A stretch of DNA of 64,000 nucleotides from the NCBI RefSeq assembly GCF_017355935.1, contig NZ_JAFIQT010000001.1, positions 1,240,001 to 1,304,000 on the forward strand. Direction: 5' to 3'. Within the stretch, counting starts at the first letter, position 1, and each line of letters begins with the position of its first letter. The notes under the pieces are model-generated. The model saw only the letters and a list, made by a program, of their open reading frames with translations. It did no database searches and was not told the origin of the DNA. Position numbers and translations under genes: made by a program. The DNA comes from Telluribacter humicola. GTDB lineage: Bacteria; Bacteroidota; Bacteroidia; Cytophagales; Spirosomataceae. Shown here piece after piece: positions 15,996 to 24,821 of this stretch.

Positions 15996-17936
15996 ATGGA
16001 TACCCACAAACATACCGACAGAATTTCATTAGCGGGGTCATTAGTTGCATTAGGTATTATCTATGGTGATATCGGGACCTCTCCCCTTTATGTAATGCAG
16101 GCTATCATTGGTGAGTCAGGTATAACTGATGAGATTGTATACGGAGCTTTATCGTGCATAATCTGGACACTTACCCTTCAAACCACGGTTAAATACGTAA
16201 CACTGATCCTCCGGGCCGACAACCGGGGTGAGGGAGGAATCTTTGCTCTGTATGCCCTCGTACGGCGTCATGCCAAGTGGCTTACTATTCCGGCTATTAT
16301 AGGAGGTAGTACCTTGCTGGCTGATGGAGTTATTACACCGCCTATATCCGTATCGTCAGCTATAGAAGGTCTTAAAATTCTCTATCCAACCATTGAGACG
16401 ATCCCCATTGTCATCACTATTATCACTATTCTTTTTCTGGTTCAGGCTTTTGGTACTCAAATAGTCGGGAGAGCTTTTGGTCCTATCATGATCGTTTGGT
16501 TCTCTATGCTGGCTGTATTAGGTCTGAATCAGATTACTCAGCATCCTGAGGTATTAAAGTCCTTCAATCCCTACTATGCCTACTTATTACTAGCTGAGCA
16601 TCCGGGTGGGATCTGGTTATTAGGGTCCGTATTTCTGTGTACTACCGGAGCGGAGGCTTTATACTCCGATATGGGGCACTGCGGAAGAGGGAATATTCGC
16701 GCTACCTGGATATTTGTAAAAATTGCTCTTTTACTCAACTACCTTGGGCAGGGAGCCTGGTTGATTGTACATGCCGGAGAATTGCTACATGGTCGTAAGC
16801 CTTTCTACGAAATCATGCCTAGCTGGTGGCTACTGCCCGGTATTGCCATTGCTACCTCGGCGGCTATTATTGCCAGTCAGGCTATGCTCACCGGATCGTT
16901 TACACTTATTTCGGAGGCGATTCGACTTAACTTCTGGCCTAAGGTAAGACTAATCTATCCTACCAATGAAAAAGGACAGTTGTACGTACCCAGTATCAAC
17001 TGGCTGATCTGGGCCGGTTGTGTGGGAGTTGTGCTGTACTTTAAGGAGTCAGCTAACATGGAAGCCGCCTATGGACTGGCTGTAAACATGACTATGATCA
17101 TGACTACCTTCCTGATGACCTACTACCTGTATGTACATCGGGTAAATATGTGGTGGGTAATAGGGTTTCTGGTTCTATACCTGTCTATTGAGCTTTCATT
17201 CTTGGGAGCCAATCTCCTTAAATTTACCCATGGAGGCTGGGTGTCGCTGCTGGTAGGTAGCCTTGTAGCCGTAATTATGACGGTATGGCTGAGAGCTTTC
17301 TATATTAAGTTGCGACTGACCGAGTACGTCAAGCTGGACGATTATCTACCGGCTCTGCGGGAGCTAAGCAATGATATAAGTATCCCTAAGTACACGACGC
17401 ACCTGGTATTCATGTCCAATGCCTCCCGGGTATCAGAAATTGAGACTAAGATTATCTACTCCATCTTTCAGAAGCGTCCCAAGCGGGCGGATATCTACTG
17501 GTTTGTGCACGTAGAGACCACCGACGATCCCTATACTATGGAGTATAAGGTGAATGTGATTGAGGAGGATGACGTGATCAAAGTGACTTTCCGACTCGGG
17601 TTCCGGGTGGAGCAGCGGATCAACATGTTCTTCCGTCGGGTAATTGAGGACATGGTGAAGAATAAAGAGGTGGACATTACCAGCCGTTACGAATCCCTGA
17701 ACCGGCATAACATCACGGGCGACTTCCGCTTTGTGGTACTTGAACGCTTCCTGTCCGTCGAAAACGATCTGCCTTTATTTGAGCAGATGGTCATGAAGGC
17801 TTATTTCGCCATTAAGACTATCACTACATCCGAAGATAAGTGGTTTGGGCTGGAAAGTAGTTCGGTAAAAGTGGAGAAGGTACCGCTGGTAATCCGTCCG
17901 ATCGAAAACGTCAAGTTAAAGCGGGTATATAGCTAA
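15996..17936 (+). CDS. kup: Kup-type potassium uptake protein
   Basis: The 646-residue protein shows the Kup/HAK layout. Twelve membrane helices run to about residue 440, beginning SLAGSLVALGIIYGDIGTSPLYVM with the conserved GDIGTSPLY, and then GGIFALYALVRR, and a cytoplasmic C-terminal domain follows (about 450-646). Length matches the family. It imports K+ with protons across the inner membrane. TAACTTTC at 15964-15971 is one base off the -7 consensus. A hairpin terminator follows the stop. Base composition is slightly more AT-rich than its neighbours in the first half. No potassium-sensing regulator is nearby. Confidence 0.93.
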   Translation: MDTHKHTDRISLAGSLVALGIIYGDIGTSPLYVMQAIIGESGITDEIVYGALSCIIWTLTLQTTVKYVTLILRADNRGEGGIFALYALVRRHAKWLTIPAIIGGSTLLADGVITPPISVSSAIEGLKILYPTIETIPIVITIITILFLVQAFGTQIVGRAFGPIMIVWFSMLAVLGLNQITQHPEVLKSFNPYYAYLLLAEHPGGIWLLGSVFLCTTGAEALYSDMGHCGRGNIRATWIFVKIALLLNYLGQGAWLIVHAGELLHGRKPFYEIMPSWWLLPGIAIATSAAIIASQAMLTGSFTLISEAIRLNFWPKVRLIYPTNEKGQLYVPSINWLIWAGCVGVVLYFKESANMEAAYGLAVNMTMIMTTFLMTYYLYVHRVNMWWVIGFLVLYLSIELSFLGANLLKFTHGGWVSLLVGSLVAVIMTVWLRAFYIKLRLTEYVKLDDYLPALRELSNDISIPKYTTHLVFMSNASRVSEIETKIIYSIFQKRPKRADIYWFVHVETTDDPYTMEYKVNVIEEDDVIKVTFRLGFRVEQRINMFFRRVIEDMVKNKEVDITSRYESLNRHNITGDFRFVVLERFLSVENDLPLFEQMVMKAYFAIKTITTSEDKWFGLESSSVKVEKVPLVIRPIENVKLKRVYS

Positions 17937-17963
17937 CAGCTTTCATCCTTCCATCTAAAAGAT

Positions 17964-17997
17964 AAGCCACCGGTTCCAATGAGCCGGTGGCTTTTTT
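17964..17997 (+). terminator. Rho-independent terminator after kup
   Basis: The stem AAGCCACCGG/CCGGTGGCTT encloses a 10-nt loop and is followed by a run of T at 17992-17997. Confidence 0.85.
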
Positions 17998-18081
17998 ATC
18001 GCTGTTTTTATAACCCTGACTGCCCTTCGGTTGTAGTAGTTATACAGTTTCACATCTTCATTAGTCAAAACTGAGAACTCA

Positions 18082-18822
18082 ATGGCAGCTGAAACCTATG
18101 AGCACAATACGTCAGGATCAGATTGGCTGGCTAAGTATCTGCCCCTGGTCCTGTCGATCAGTATAATAGGGGGAGGAGTACTTTGCTACTTTCTTATTCC
18201 GGATTTTCAACAGTTCTGTCAGGAGGCCTGGCAGGTACTTACCAGTAGCGATCAGGCTCGTATCGCTAAGTGGATCAACCAGTTTGGCTTCTGGGGACCG
18301 CTGTTGCTACTCGTCCTGTTCATTGTCCAGATGCTGGCCTTTGTACTGCCGTCCTGGCTGCTGATCCTGGTTTGTACGGTTGCCTACGGCCCCTGGTGGG
18401 GGAGTGGGCTGGCCCTGATAGGCATCCTGTTCGCTTCTACGGTGGCTTATTTTATTGGTAAAATGCTGAATGAACATACGCTTCTGGCGTTACTGGGCGA
18501 GAAGTCTGAGCGCAAGATGCGTGCCTACCTCGAAAGCTACGGGCTGGGTACTGTCATCGTATTCAGGCTAGCCCCCTTTCTTTCCAACGATACCATCAGC
18601 TTTGTAGCCGGACTCACCCGCATGAACTTCTGGCGTTTCATGATGGGAACAGCCATCGGCATCAGTCCGCTGATTATACTAATGGCTTACCTGGGTGGAG
18701 ATATAAATCGTCTGAAGCAAGGCCTGATCTGGGCGAGTGTGGTCTGTATCATAGGATTTTTTGCGTATGTATGGTGGGATAAGACTAAGGGCCCCGAGTC
18801 ACGTAGCCGCGCGCAGGAGTAA
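18082..18822 (+). CDS. TVP38/TMEM64 (VTT-domain) membrane protein
   Basis: The 246-residue protein has about six hydrophobic segments. The VTT/SNARE-associated core spans about 75-210: FVLPSWLLILVCTVAYGPWWG, a re-entrant-like GIL segment, FRLAPFLSNDTISFVAGLTRMNFWRFMMGTAIG with the F-R-x-x-P-x-x-P/S-N pattern, and a final helix. Relatives are DedA-superfamily proteins linked to lipid scrambling or small-molecule transport. A DedA protein also occurs at 55849-56511. The gene is flanked by the kup terminator and by an aldo-keto reductase 102 bases on. Transport substrate is unknown. Confidence 0.85.
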   Translation: MAAETYEHNTSGSDWLAKYLPLVLSISIIGGGVLCYFLIPDFQQFCQEAWQVLTSSDQARIAKWINQFGFWGPLLLLVLFIVQMLAFVLPSWLLILVCTVAYGPWWGSGLALIGILFASTVAYFIGKMLNEHTLLALLGEKSERKMRAYLESYGLGTVIVFRLAPFLSNDTISFVAGLTRMNFWRFMMGTAIGISPLIILMAYLGGDINRLKQGLIWASVVCIIGFFAYVWWDKTKGPESRSRAQE

Positions 18823-18924
18823 CTATCACTGGATGTGACGGAGAGAGCGTGTGTAGTAGAAGCCTCTGAATGGCCACTTTATCATGTAGCTAAATTATTC
18901 TATCACATAAAAACAAACTGAGAC

Positions 18925-19911
18925 ATGAAGTACAGAAGGCTAGGGAAAACTGAATTTAGAGTATCCGAAATCAGCCTGGGTACCTGGCAGGTCGGAGGGA
19001 AATGGGGAGAGGAGTTTAGCCACGAAAGAGCGGATGAGATACTGAATACGGCCGTAGATGCCGGTATAAACTTCATAGACACGGCCGATGTATACGGTGG
19101 GGGCGAGAGCGAAAAAGCAGTAGGTCGTCTGGTGCGTAACCGCTCGGAGCAGATCTACGTCGCTACCAAATGCGGCCGTCAGCTCAGCCCTCACGTCAAT
19201 GACTCGTATACGCCTGATGCGCTGAGGAAGTTTGTAGAAGGCAGTCTCAAAAATATGAATCTCGAACGGCTGGATCTGATTCAGCTCCACTGTCCGCCCA
19301 CCGAAGTATACTACCGGCCTGAGATATTCGAGCTGTTTGAGCGCCTGAAAGACGAGGGAAAGATTGATCAGATAGGAGTAAGCGTCGAGAAAGTAGAGGA
19401 GGCGCTGAAAGCTATTGAATACCCCAACGTCGCGACGGTTCAGATTATATTTAACATGTTTCGTCAGCGGCCCGCGGAGCTGTTTTTCGGAGAGGCCAGT
19501 CGACGCGATGTAGGTATCATCGTGCGGGTACCTCTGGCGAGTGGATTGCTGACCGGAAAGTTTGACGAACAAACAACATTTGACAAAGGAGACCACCGCA
19601 ACTTCAACCGCAACGGCGACGCTTTTGATAAGGGAGAGACTTTCTCAGGAATAGATTACCAGACGGGGGTAGAGGCCGCCCGCGAGCTTCAGGAGGTATT
19701 CCCTGCTTACGAGAATCTGGCTCCGATAGCGCTTCGCTGGATCCTGAACTTCAATGAGGTAAGCTGTATTATCCCGGGGGCTTCACATCCGGGGCAGGTA
19801 GTCTCTAACCTGCACGCCCAGGAGATACCCATGCTTTCGTCGGCTCAGCTGGCAGCCGTTCAGGATATCTACGAGCGCCGAATCAAAAACAGAGTACATC
19901 ACCTGTGGTAG
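18925..19911 (+). CDS. Aldo/keto reductase
   Basis: The 328-residue protein is a TIM-barrel NADPH reductase. It starts MKYRRLGKTEFRVSEISLGTW; the catalytic D and Y lie in DTADVYGGGESEKAVG (about 52-67), the lysine in VATKCGRQ (about 84-91) and the histidine in LIQLHCPP (about 120-127). The C-terminal IIPGASHPGQVVSN holds the cofactor phosphate. Length and motifs match the general-stress/YhdN-type branch of the superfamily. A second, distantly related reductase lies at 21712-22668. The physiological substrate cannot be inferred. A strong hairpin terminator ends the gene, suggesting a monocistronic transcript. Confidence 0.9.
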   Translation: MKYRRLGKTEFRVSEISLGTWQVGGKWGEEFSHERADEILNTAVDAGINFIDTADVYGGGESEKAVGRLVRNRSEQIYVATKCGRQLSPHVNDSYTPDALRKFVEGSLKNMNLERLDLIQLHCPPTEVYYRPEIFELFERLKDEGKIDQIGVSVEKVEEALKAIEYPNVATVQIIFNMFRQRPAELFFGEASRRDVGIIVRVPLASGLLTGKFDEQTTFDKGDHRNFNRNGDAFDKGETFSGIDYQTGVEAARELQEVFPAYENLAPIALRWILNFNEVSCIIPGASHPGQVVSNLHAQEIPMLSSAQLAAVQDIYERRIKNRVHHLW

Positions 19912-19942
19912 GAGTTTAGAATCATTTAGAAAGCGTCATGTG

Positions 19943-19977
19943 GGGAGGCCGTGTTGCGACACAGCCTCCCTCTGTTT
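19943..19977 (+). terminator. Terminator after the aldo/keto reductase
   Basis: The stem GGGAGGC/GCCTCCC (19943-19949 and 19964-19970) contains an inner GTGT/ACAC pairing and is followed by TCTGTTTTG. Confidence 0.75.
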
Positions 19978-20113
19978 TGTAGGACCGGGGCATCCTGTCA
20001 CAGCATTTGCCGAGGCTGTTACAAGGTGCTTACATACCCTAATTGTACTGTATGAGCTTCGGTAGAGATCTGTCCACCTAAAAAAACAATGTGTATACCA
20101 GCGTGTTAATAAA

Positions 20114-21139
20114 ATGACCCACACACGAATTAGGAGGATGAATGAATTTTTAGAAATCGTAGGAATAGTAGTCGTGATATGGACTTTTATAGAAGGCCTC
20201 TGGACGACCATATGGGTAGACGGAAACTCCGGCCCCCTCACCTCCAGGCTAACGTCCTGGTTCTGGAAGATGCTGCGCCTGGTGGTAGGTAATCGTAATC
20301 ATAAGCTGCTGAGCCTGGCGGGGCCTCTTGTGCTGTTTGGTACAGTTGCCGTGTATATTTTGCTGATCTGGCTGGGCTGGACGCTTATTTTTTATGCTCA
20401 GTCCGATGCCATCGTCAACAGTTCTACTACGGCTTTACCTGATTTTTCGGATGTACTCTGGTACATCGCCTACACCATGTTTACGGTAGGGAACGGAGGG
20501 TTTATTCCCAATGGTAACACCTGGCAGGTACTGAGCGCCTTTGTAGCCTTTAGCGGCATGGCTATGGTTACTCTTATGATTACCTATCTACTGCAGGTAG
20601 TGGCCGCTGTGGCCCAGAAAAGAGCCCTGGCTAGTCAGATTACGGGTGTAGGGCAGACTGCCGAGGAGTTTGTAATAAAGCAGTGGGATAAGGACAGCTT
20701 CGGGGCTATTGAGCTGCAGCTTAGCTCACTGTCACAGCAATTGGCTCAGATCACCGAACAGCATCTCTCATTCCCTATTCTGCACTTTTACCACGCTGCC
20801 CGGGTCGAAAAGTCCTTGAATGTGGCCGTAGCCATTCTTGACGATGCGCTTTCCCTGATTGAGTTGGGGGTGGATGAGAAGTACCATCCTCCTCAGACCA
20901 TTCTTTCCTCGACCCGTAAGTCCGTAGATAGTTTTCTTACGACGTTGCAGTCTGCTTTTATTCAGACGGCCGATGAAGAGCCCCAGCGGCCTGATCTGGG
21001 ACGCCTCCGTGAGGCAGGCCTGCCGGTGGTAGACGAAAAGCAGTTTGAAGACAGGATGGCTAACCTAACCCAAAGGAGAAAGCTCCTCCTTGGATTTATT
21101 AATAACGGAGCCTGGCACTGGCCAGCCCCTAACAAATAA
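20114..21139 (+). CDS. Ion-channel-like membrane protein with atypical TVGNGGF pore motif
   Basis: The 341-residue protein has helices near 13-33 and 68-95, a pore-helix region, and TVGNGGF at 124-130, where K+ channels have TVGYGD. A further helix (about 135-165) completes a TM-pore-TM unit. Residues 165-341 form a helical cytoplasmic domain without an obvious RCK fold. The position of the motif after YIAYTMF and before the last helix is that of a selectivity filter, but Tyr is Asn and Asp is Gly, so ion selectivity is uncertain. The DUF421 gene starts 4 bases after the stop, so the two are probably one operon. A second ATG at 20138 directly abuts AGGAGG and seems less likely. Confidence 0.7.
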   Translation: MTHTRIRRMNEFLEIVGIVVVIWTFIEGLWTTIWVDGNSGPLTSRLTSWFWKMLRLVVGNRNHKLLSLAGPLVLFGTVAVYILLIWLGWTLIFYAQSDAIVNSSTTALPDFSDVLWYIAYTMFTVGNGGFIPNGNTWQVLSAFVAFSGMAMVTLMITYLLQVVAAVAQKRALASQITGVGQTAEEFVIKQWDKDSFGAIELQLSSLSQQLAQITEQHLSFPILHFYHAARVEKSLNVAVAILDDALSLIELGVDEKYHPPQTILSSTRKSVDSFLTTLQSAFIQTADEEPQRPDLGRLREAGLPVVDEKQFEDRMANLTQRRKLLLGFINNGAWHWPAPNK

Positions 21140-21143
21140 AGCT

Positions 21144-21662
21144 ATGGACAAGACTGTATTTTTCTGGAGCGGTTGGGAGCCCATTCTGCGGATTGTGGTG
21201 GTAGGTACCATTACGTATCTGTGCATTGTGCTGCTGCTGCGCGTTTCGGGTAAACGAACACTGGCCAGCATGAATGCCTTTGACTTTATTATCACTGTTA
21301 CGATGGGCTCGGCTTTCGGGCGTGTCCTTACGGCTAAGGGAGTATCGGTATCGGAGGCGGTCGTCACATTTTTGCTGCTGGTCTCGCTACAGTACATTTT
21401 TTCGTTTCTCGAAGTACGGTCTGACTTCTTCTCCCGACTCATTACTTCGCAGCCTACTCTATTGTACCACGGAGGTAGTATACTGGAAAAAAACATGCGT
21501 AAAGAACGCATTAGAAAAGAGGAGTTATTGGGAGCCGTAAGAAAGAAAGGATGTAGCGGACTCGAAGAGGTAAATACTGTAATTCTGGAAGCGGACGGTT
21601 CTTTTTCGGTTATAAAAAAGTCAGGTGATGAGGCTAAGTCTATTCAGGGAGTGACGACTTAA
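21144..21662 (+). CDS. DUF421/YetF-like membrane protein
   Basis: The 172-residue protein has three membrane helices near the N terminus (about 12-30, 38-58 and 67-88) and a cytoplasmic domain, the YetF/DUF421 plan. LLRVSGKRTLASMNAFDFIITVTMGSAFGR carries the family's conserved GKR and F-D-x-x-x-x-x-x-G-S. The C-terminal part (QPTLLYHGGSILEKNMRKERI then EELLGAVRKKG) matches the usual soluble half. The role is unknown; relatives are linked to spore germination and membrane stress. It begins 4 bases after the channel gene. The stop codon lies inside a 50-bp perfect palindrome. Confidence 0.85.
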   Translation: MDKTVFFWSGWEPILRIVVVGTITYLCIVLLLRVSGKRTLASMNAFDFIITVTMGSAFGRVLTAKGVSVSEAVVTFLLLVSLQYIFSFLEVRSDFFSRLITSQPTLLYHGGSILEKNMRKERIRKEELLGAVRKKGCSGLEEVNTVILEADGSFSVIKKSGDEAKSIQGVTT

Positions 21663-21706
21663 ACCAAGAGGGGCAGGTACATGTACCTGCCCCTCTTGGT
21701 TTAAGT
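21657..21706. repeat. 50-bp perfect palindrome, probable bidirectional terminator
   Basis: Every base from 21657 to 21681 pairs with 21682-21706, with no loop. The centre is GGTACATGTACC and the outer end is ACTTAAACC. It spans the gap between convergent genes and includes the stop codon of the DUF421 gene. There is no long T-tract on either side, so termination would rely on the very stable stem. Confidence 0.8.
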
Positions 21707-21711
21707 GGCGG

Positions 21712-22668
21712 CTATTCATCCCACAACTCGGCGGTGGTGGTGTAGTAAGCACCCTCTCTAACCCAGGTACTGCCGTTGACATACCGGAAGTGGCGGTCGA
21801 GTTCTGAGATCTGAGCCATATCATCATCGTCCAGTTCAACGGAGGCTGCCTCCAGATTCTGATGCAAACGCTCAGGGCTCACTGATTTGGGTATAACCGA
21901 AGTACCCCGGATAACTGCCCAGCTAATCAGAACCTGCGCTGGTGAGCAGCCGTGTTTCTCGGCGATAGAGGCAACGGTTTCATCCTTTAGCAGGACTGGA
22001 TCATCAGCCTTTACCAGGTGTACTGGACGGTCGCTGGACCCGAGGGGAGAGTAGGCCGTTATATGAATATTTACATTCTTACAGTAGTTCAGCAGTACAT
22101 TCTGCTGTAGGTACGGATGCATCTCCACCTGGTTCATTTCAGGGTGTATGCGAGCTGTTGTCAGCAGATTCTTGATCTTTTCCATGCTGAAGTTCGACAC
22201 GCCTATATGGCGGGCCAGTCCCTGATCCACGCATTGCTCCATACCTTCCCAGGTTTCGGCAAGAGAGACTTCATCGAGACTCAGAAAATCTTCCACGCTA
22301 CCCGGAAAACCAACACCTTCCTTCAGAGCCACCGGCCAGTGAATAATGTACAGGTCAAGGTAGTCCAGGTTGAGGTCCTTCAGGGTTTTCTGCAAGGCCG
22401 GTACTACCTGATCCTTGCGGTGCGAATTGTTCCATAGCTTGGAGGTTACCCACAGGTCCTCGCGCTTTACGAGACCCGACTCAATGGCATCTTTGAATGC
22501 CTGGCCTATTTCCGCTTCATTTCCATAAATAGCCGCACAATCAATGTGACGATACCCGATCCGGATGGCTTCCATCACCGCTTTGTACACTTCGCCTTCT
22601 TTAGATTTCCAGGTACCCAGTCCGATAGCTGGCATGGTATCGCCATTCTTGAATGGTAGTGTTTTCAT
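21712..22668 (-). CDS. Aldo/keto reductase, AKR5-like
   Basis: The 318-residue TIM-barrel reductase has all signatures of the family: GYRHIDCAAIYGNEAEIG (catalytic D and Y, about 38-55), WVTSKLWN (lysine, about 73-80), DLYIIHWP (histidine, about 103-110) and IPKSVSPERLHQNLE for NADPH binding. It is closest in pattern to AKR family 5 enzymes that reduce aldehydes and keto acids. It is convergent with the DUF421 gene across the 50-bp palindrome and followed upstream by a GNAT gene on the same strand 90 bases away. Substrate unknown. Confidence 0.9.
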   Translation of the reverse strand: MKTLPFKNGDTMPAIGLGTWKSKEGEVYKAVMEAIRIGYRHIDCAAIYGNEAEIGQAFKDAIESGLVKREDLWVTSKLWNNSHRKDQVVPALQKTLKDLNLDYLDLYIIHWPVALKEGVGFPGSVEDFLSLDEVSLAETWEGMEQCVDQGLARHIGVSNFSMEKIKNLLTTARIHPEMNQVEMHPYLQQNVLLNYCKNVNIHITAYSPLGSSDRPVHLVKADDPVLLKDETVASIAEKHGCSPAQVLISWAVIRGTSVIPKSVSPERLHQNLEAASVELDDDDMAQISELDRHFRYVNGSTWVREGAYYTTTAELWDE

Positions 22669-22758
22669 AAGGTAGGGATAGTAGTTAAAATTAGTTTGTG
22701 GAATGATGTAATTAGTCGTGTCATGACAGCAGCGTCCTCAACCGGACAATCTGGTATA

Positions 22759-23337
22759 TTAGTACCTTGCTCTATTGAAAGACCTTTTCTTAAGAAAAGA
22801 ACGGGTAGAGCCGGCAGCACCGGAAGGCTTGAGCTGCCACCAGAGCATCCCCTCTTTCTCCAGGTACTGCTCAAAGTTCAGTTTCTGAAGGGTTCGCTGG
22901 GAGGCTATGTTATCTTTCTCCGTCTCGGCCACTACACACGTGACCCTTGGCTGCTCAAAAGCCCAATAGACCAATCCACGGAGTGCTTCGGTCATGTAGC
23001 CTCTGTTCTGGAAGTCGTCATAGATGCCATACCCAACCTCGATTTCACCCGCTTCGTTGGGTTCGCCTTTGAAGCAGAGATCTCCCACAATCACATTCTC
23101 TTCTTTGTGAATGATGGTCCAGAGGGTAAAGAAAACCTGAATTTTGAACAGACCATCAATGGTAGGAAGTAGCATGACTTCCAGCGCTTCTTTCAAAGCC
23201 GGTGGCACCTCACGCGGAATTGGCTTTACGCCCAGGTCTGCTTCCAGTGAATAATCCGTAAGGGTGTACTTCTTGAGCTGTCGCTGCGTCAGGGGGACTA
23301 TATAAAACTGTTCAGTTTCTACTACAGGTGTTGTCAT
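22759..23337 (-). CDS. GNAT-family N-acetyltransferase (RimJ-like)
   Basis: The 192-residue protein shows the GNAT core: motif D/A strand IVGDLCFKGEPNEAGEIEVGYGI, the acetyl-CoA loop DFQNRGYMTEAL (Q/R-x-x-G-x-A/G, about 110-121) and the motif B segment VVAETEKDNIASQRTLQKLNF. This order fits the RimJ/RimL-like subgroup that modifies protein N termini or small amines. A C-terminal basic tail (about 170-192, rich in K and R) extends past the usual end and is atypical. It could be co-transcribed with the downstream reductase 90 bases away. Target unknown. Confidence 0.82.
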   Translation of the reverse strand: MTTPVVETEQFYIVPLTQRQLKKYTLTDYSLEADLGVKPIPREVPPALKEALEVMLLPTIDGLFKIQVFFTLWTIIHKEENVIVGDLCFKGEPNEAGEIEVGYGIYDDFQNRGYMTEALRGLVYWAFEQPRVTCVVAETEKDNIASQRTLQKLNFEQYLEKEGMLWWQLKPSGAAGSTRSFLKKRSFNRARY

Positions 23338-23554
23338 ATGTCTAGATAGGTGTGTGGATTCAAAATTATAGATTGTATTCTTTTAAACTATCCGAAAGGC
23401 CCAAAATGAACTTGACGGGTTGTGGATATAGCAGGTTAAATATCTGTACCACTGATAGACTGCTAATCTACTATTAATTAAAGTATGTGTTGACTTATGC
23501 TAAGTGATATAGGCAAAAAAGAGTGATTGTATTTTTACAATTTATCTAAAATCA

Positions 23555-23562
23555 TAACTTTG
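23555..23562 (+). promoter_or_regulatory. -7 box of the epimerase gene
   Basis: TAACTTTG matches TAnnTTTG, 54 bases before the start codon. The nearest TTG (23527-23529) is 25 bp upstream, slightly too far. The remainder of the 279-bp gap before it is AT-rich with no other feature seen. Confidence 0.5.
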
Positions 23563-23616
23563 AGCACCGTAGTATAGTTATAGGACTCGGACATTCTCTC
23601 ATTCAACTCAAAATCC

Positions 23617-24678
23617 ATGAAAATACTCATTACCGGAGGAGCCGGGTTCGTGGGGTCATCGTTAGCCATTTCGCTCAAAATTAATTATCCTGATTATCAA
23701 GTATTCGCGCTGGACAACCTCAAACGCAGAGGGTCAGAGCTCAACCTAAGCCGTCTGAAGCAGCACGGTGTGGAGTTTCTGCACGGTGATATACGGAGTA
23801 AAGAGGATTTTGATGCCCTGCCTGCTGTGGACAAAGTTATTGAAGCTTCGGCAGAGCCATCGGTATTAGCCGGATTGGACGGTACACCCGACTACCTGAT
23901 CAATACCAACTTATTTGGAACGGTCAACTGCCTCAACTACGCGCTTAAACACAAAGCTGACTTTATATTCCTGTCTACCAGCCGTGTGTATCCAATCAAG
24001 ACTATTGAGACACTGAATTTTGTGGAGGAAGAGACACGCTTTGCGTTATCCGACGATCAGCCGGTACCGGGCGTATCATCCAAAGGTATCGCCGAGAACT
24101 TCCCTCTCGACGGAGCCCGTTCCCTCTATGGTACTACCAAGCTGGCTTCGGAACTCCTGATTCAGGAATACAATGAATTCTACGGCCTTAAGACCGTGAT
24201 TAACCGCTGCGGCGTATTGACCGGCCCCTGGCAAATGGGTAAGGTGGATCAGGGGGTGATGGTACTCTGGATAGCCAAGCACTACTTTGAGCAGCAGCTG
24301 GGGTACTTTGGGTACGGTGGTACCGGTAAGCAGATTCGCGACATGCTGCACATCGACGACCTATATCGCCTCATCGACTGGCAGTTGCACAACCTCGATA
24401 AAGTAAATGGCGAGATCCTGAACGCTGGAGGTGGCCTTGAGAGCAGTGCTTCGCTACAGGAGCTGACCAAAATCTGTCAGGAGGTAACCGGCAAGACCAT
24501 ACCTATCAAGTCTGTTGCTGAAACCCGTACTGCCGACATCCGTCTGTACGTGACTGATAATACCAAGGTTACCGCCATGACTGGTTGGAAGCCTGAAATC
24601 GGTATCCGTAAGATCGTGGAGGACATTGCCGCCTGGCTGGCCGAGAACGAAAAGGACCTGGCACCAATTCTAAAATAG
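23617..24678 (+). CDS. NAD-dependent epimerase/dehydratase of the extended SDR family
   Basis: The 353-residue protein has the Rossmann motif GGAGFVGSS (about 7-15) and the acidic NAD selector in FALDNLKRRG. The family T/S-Y-K triad is represented by STSRVYP and by YGTTK (about 170-174). The overall shape and DNLKRRGSELNL are close to CDP-paratose 2-epimerase (tyvelose epimerase) and related nucleotide-sugar enzymes. EASAEPSVLAG is also typical of that branch. It is a lone gene between a promoter and a terminator, so the pathway is not given by neighbours. The nucleotide-sugar role is inferred. Confidence 0.8.
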   Translation: MKILITGGAGFVGSSLAISLKINYPDYQVFALDNLKRRGSELNLSRLKQHGVEFLHGDIRSKEDFDALPAVDKVIEASAEPSVLAGLDGTPDYLINTNLFGTVNCLNYALKHKADFIFLSTSRVYPIKTIETLNFVEEETRFALSDDQPVPGVSSKGIAENFPLDGARSLYGTTKLASELLIQEYNEFYGLKTVINRCGVLTGPWQMGKVDQGVMVLWIAKHYFEQQLGYFGYGGTGKQIRDMLHIDDLYRLIDWQLHNLDKVNGEILNAGGGLESSASLQELTKICQEVTGKTIPIKSVAETRTADIRLYVTDNTKVTAMTGWKPEIGIRKIVEDIAAWLAENEKDLAPILK

Positions 24679-24700
24679 TTAATTTGACCTATAAGCTTTG

Positions 24701-24744
24701 AAGGGCAGTGTATCAGAAGATTTTTCAGGATACACTGCCCTTTT
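24701..24744 (+). terminator. Terminator after the epimerase gene
   Basis: A perfect 14-bp stem (AAGGGCAGTGTATC and its complement at 24729-24742) has a 14-nt loop and is followed by TTAG. Confidence 0.8.
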
Positions 24745-24821
24745 AGTCTTAATTCCTAGACTGTGCAGGCCATAGCGTTGCTTTTTTGGTTATATAAGTA
24801 CACCCATCTACGGAATGCGCT

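Noticed and set aside
18940-19596. Minus-strand open frame of 218 codons opposite the aldo/keto reductase
   Set aside because: The plus-strand protein has all AKR motifs; the antisense translation has none.
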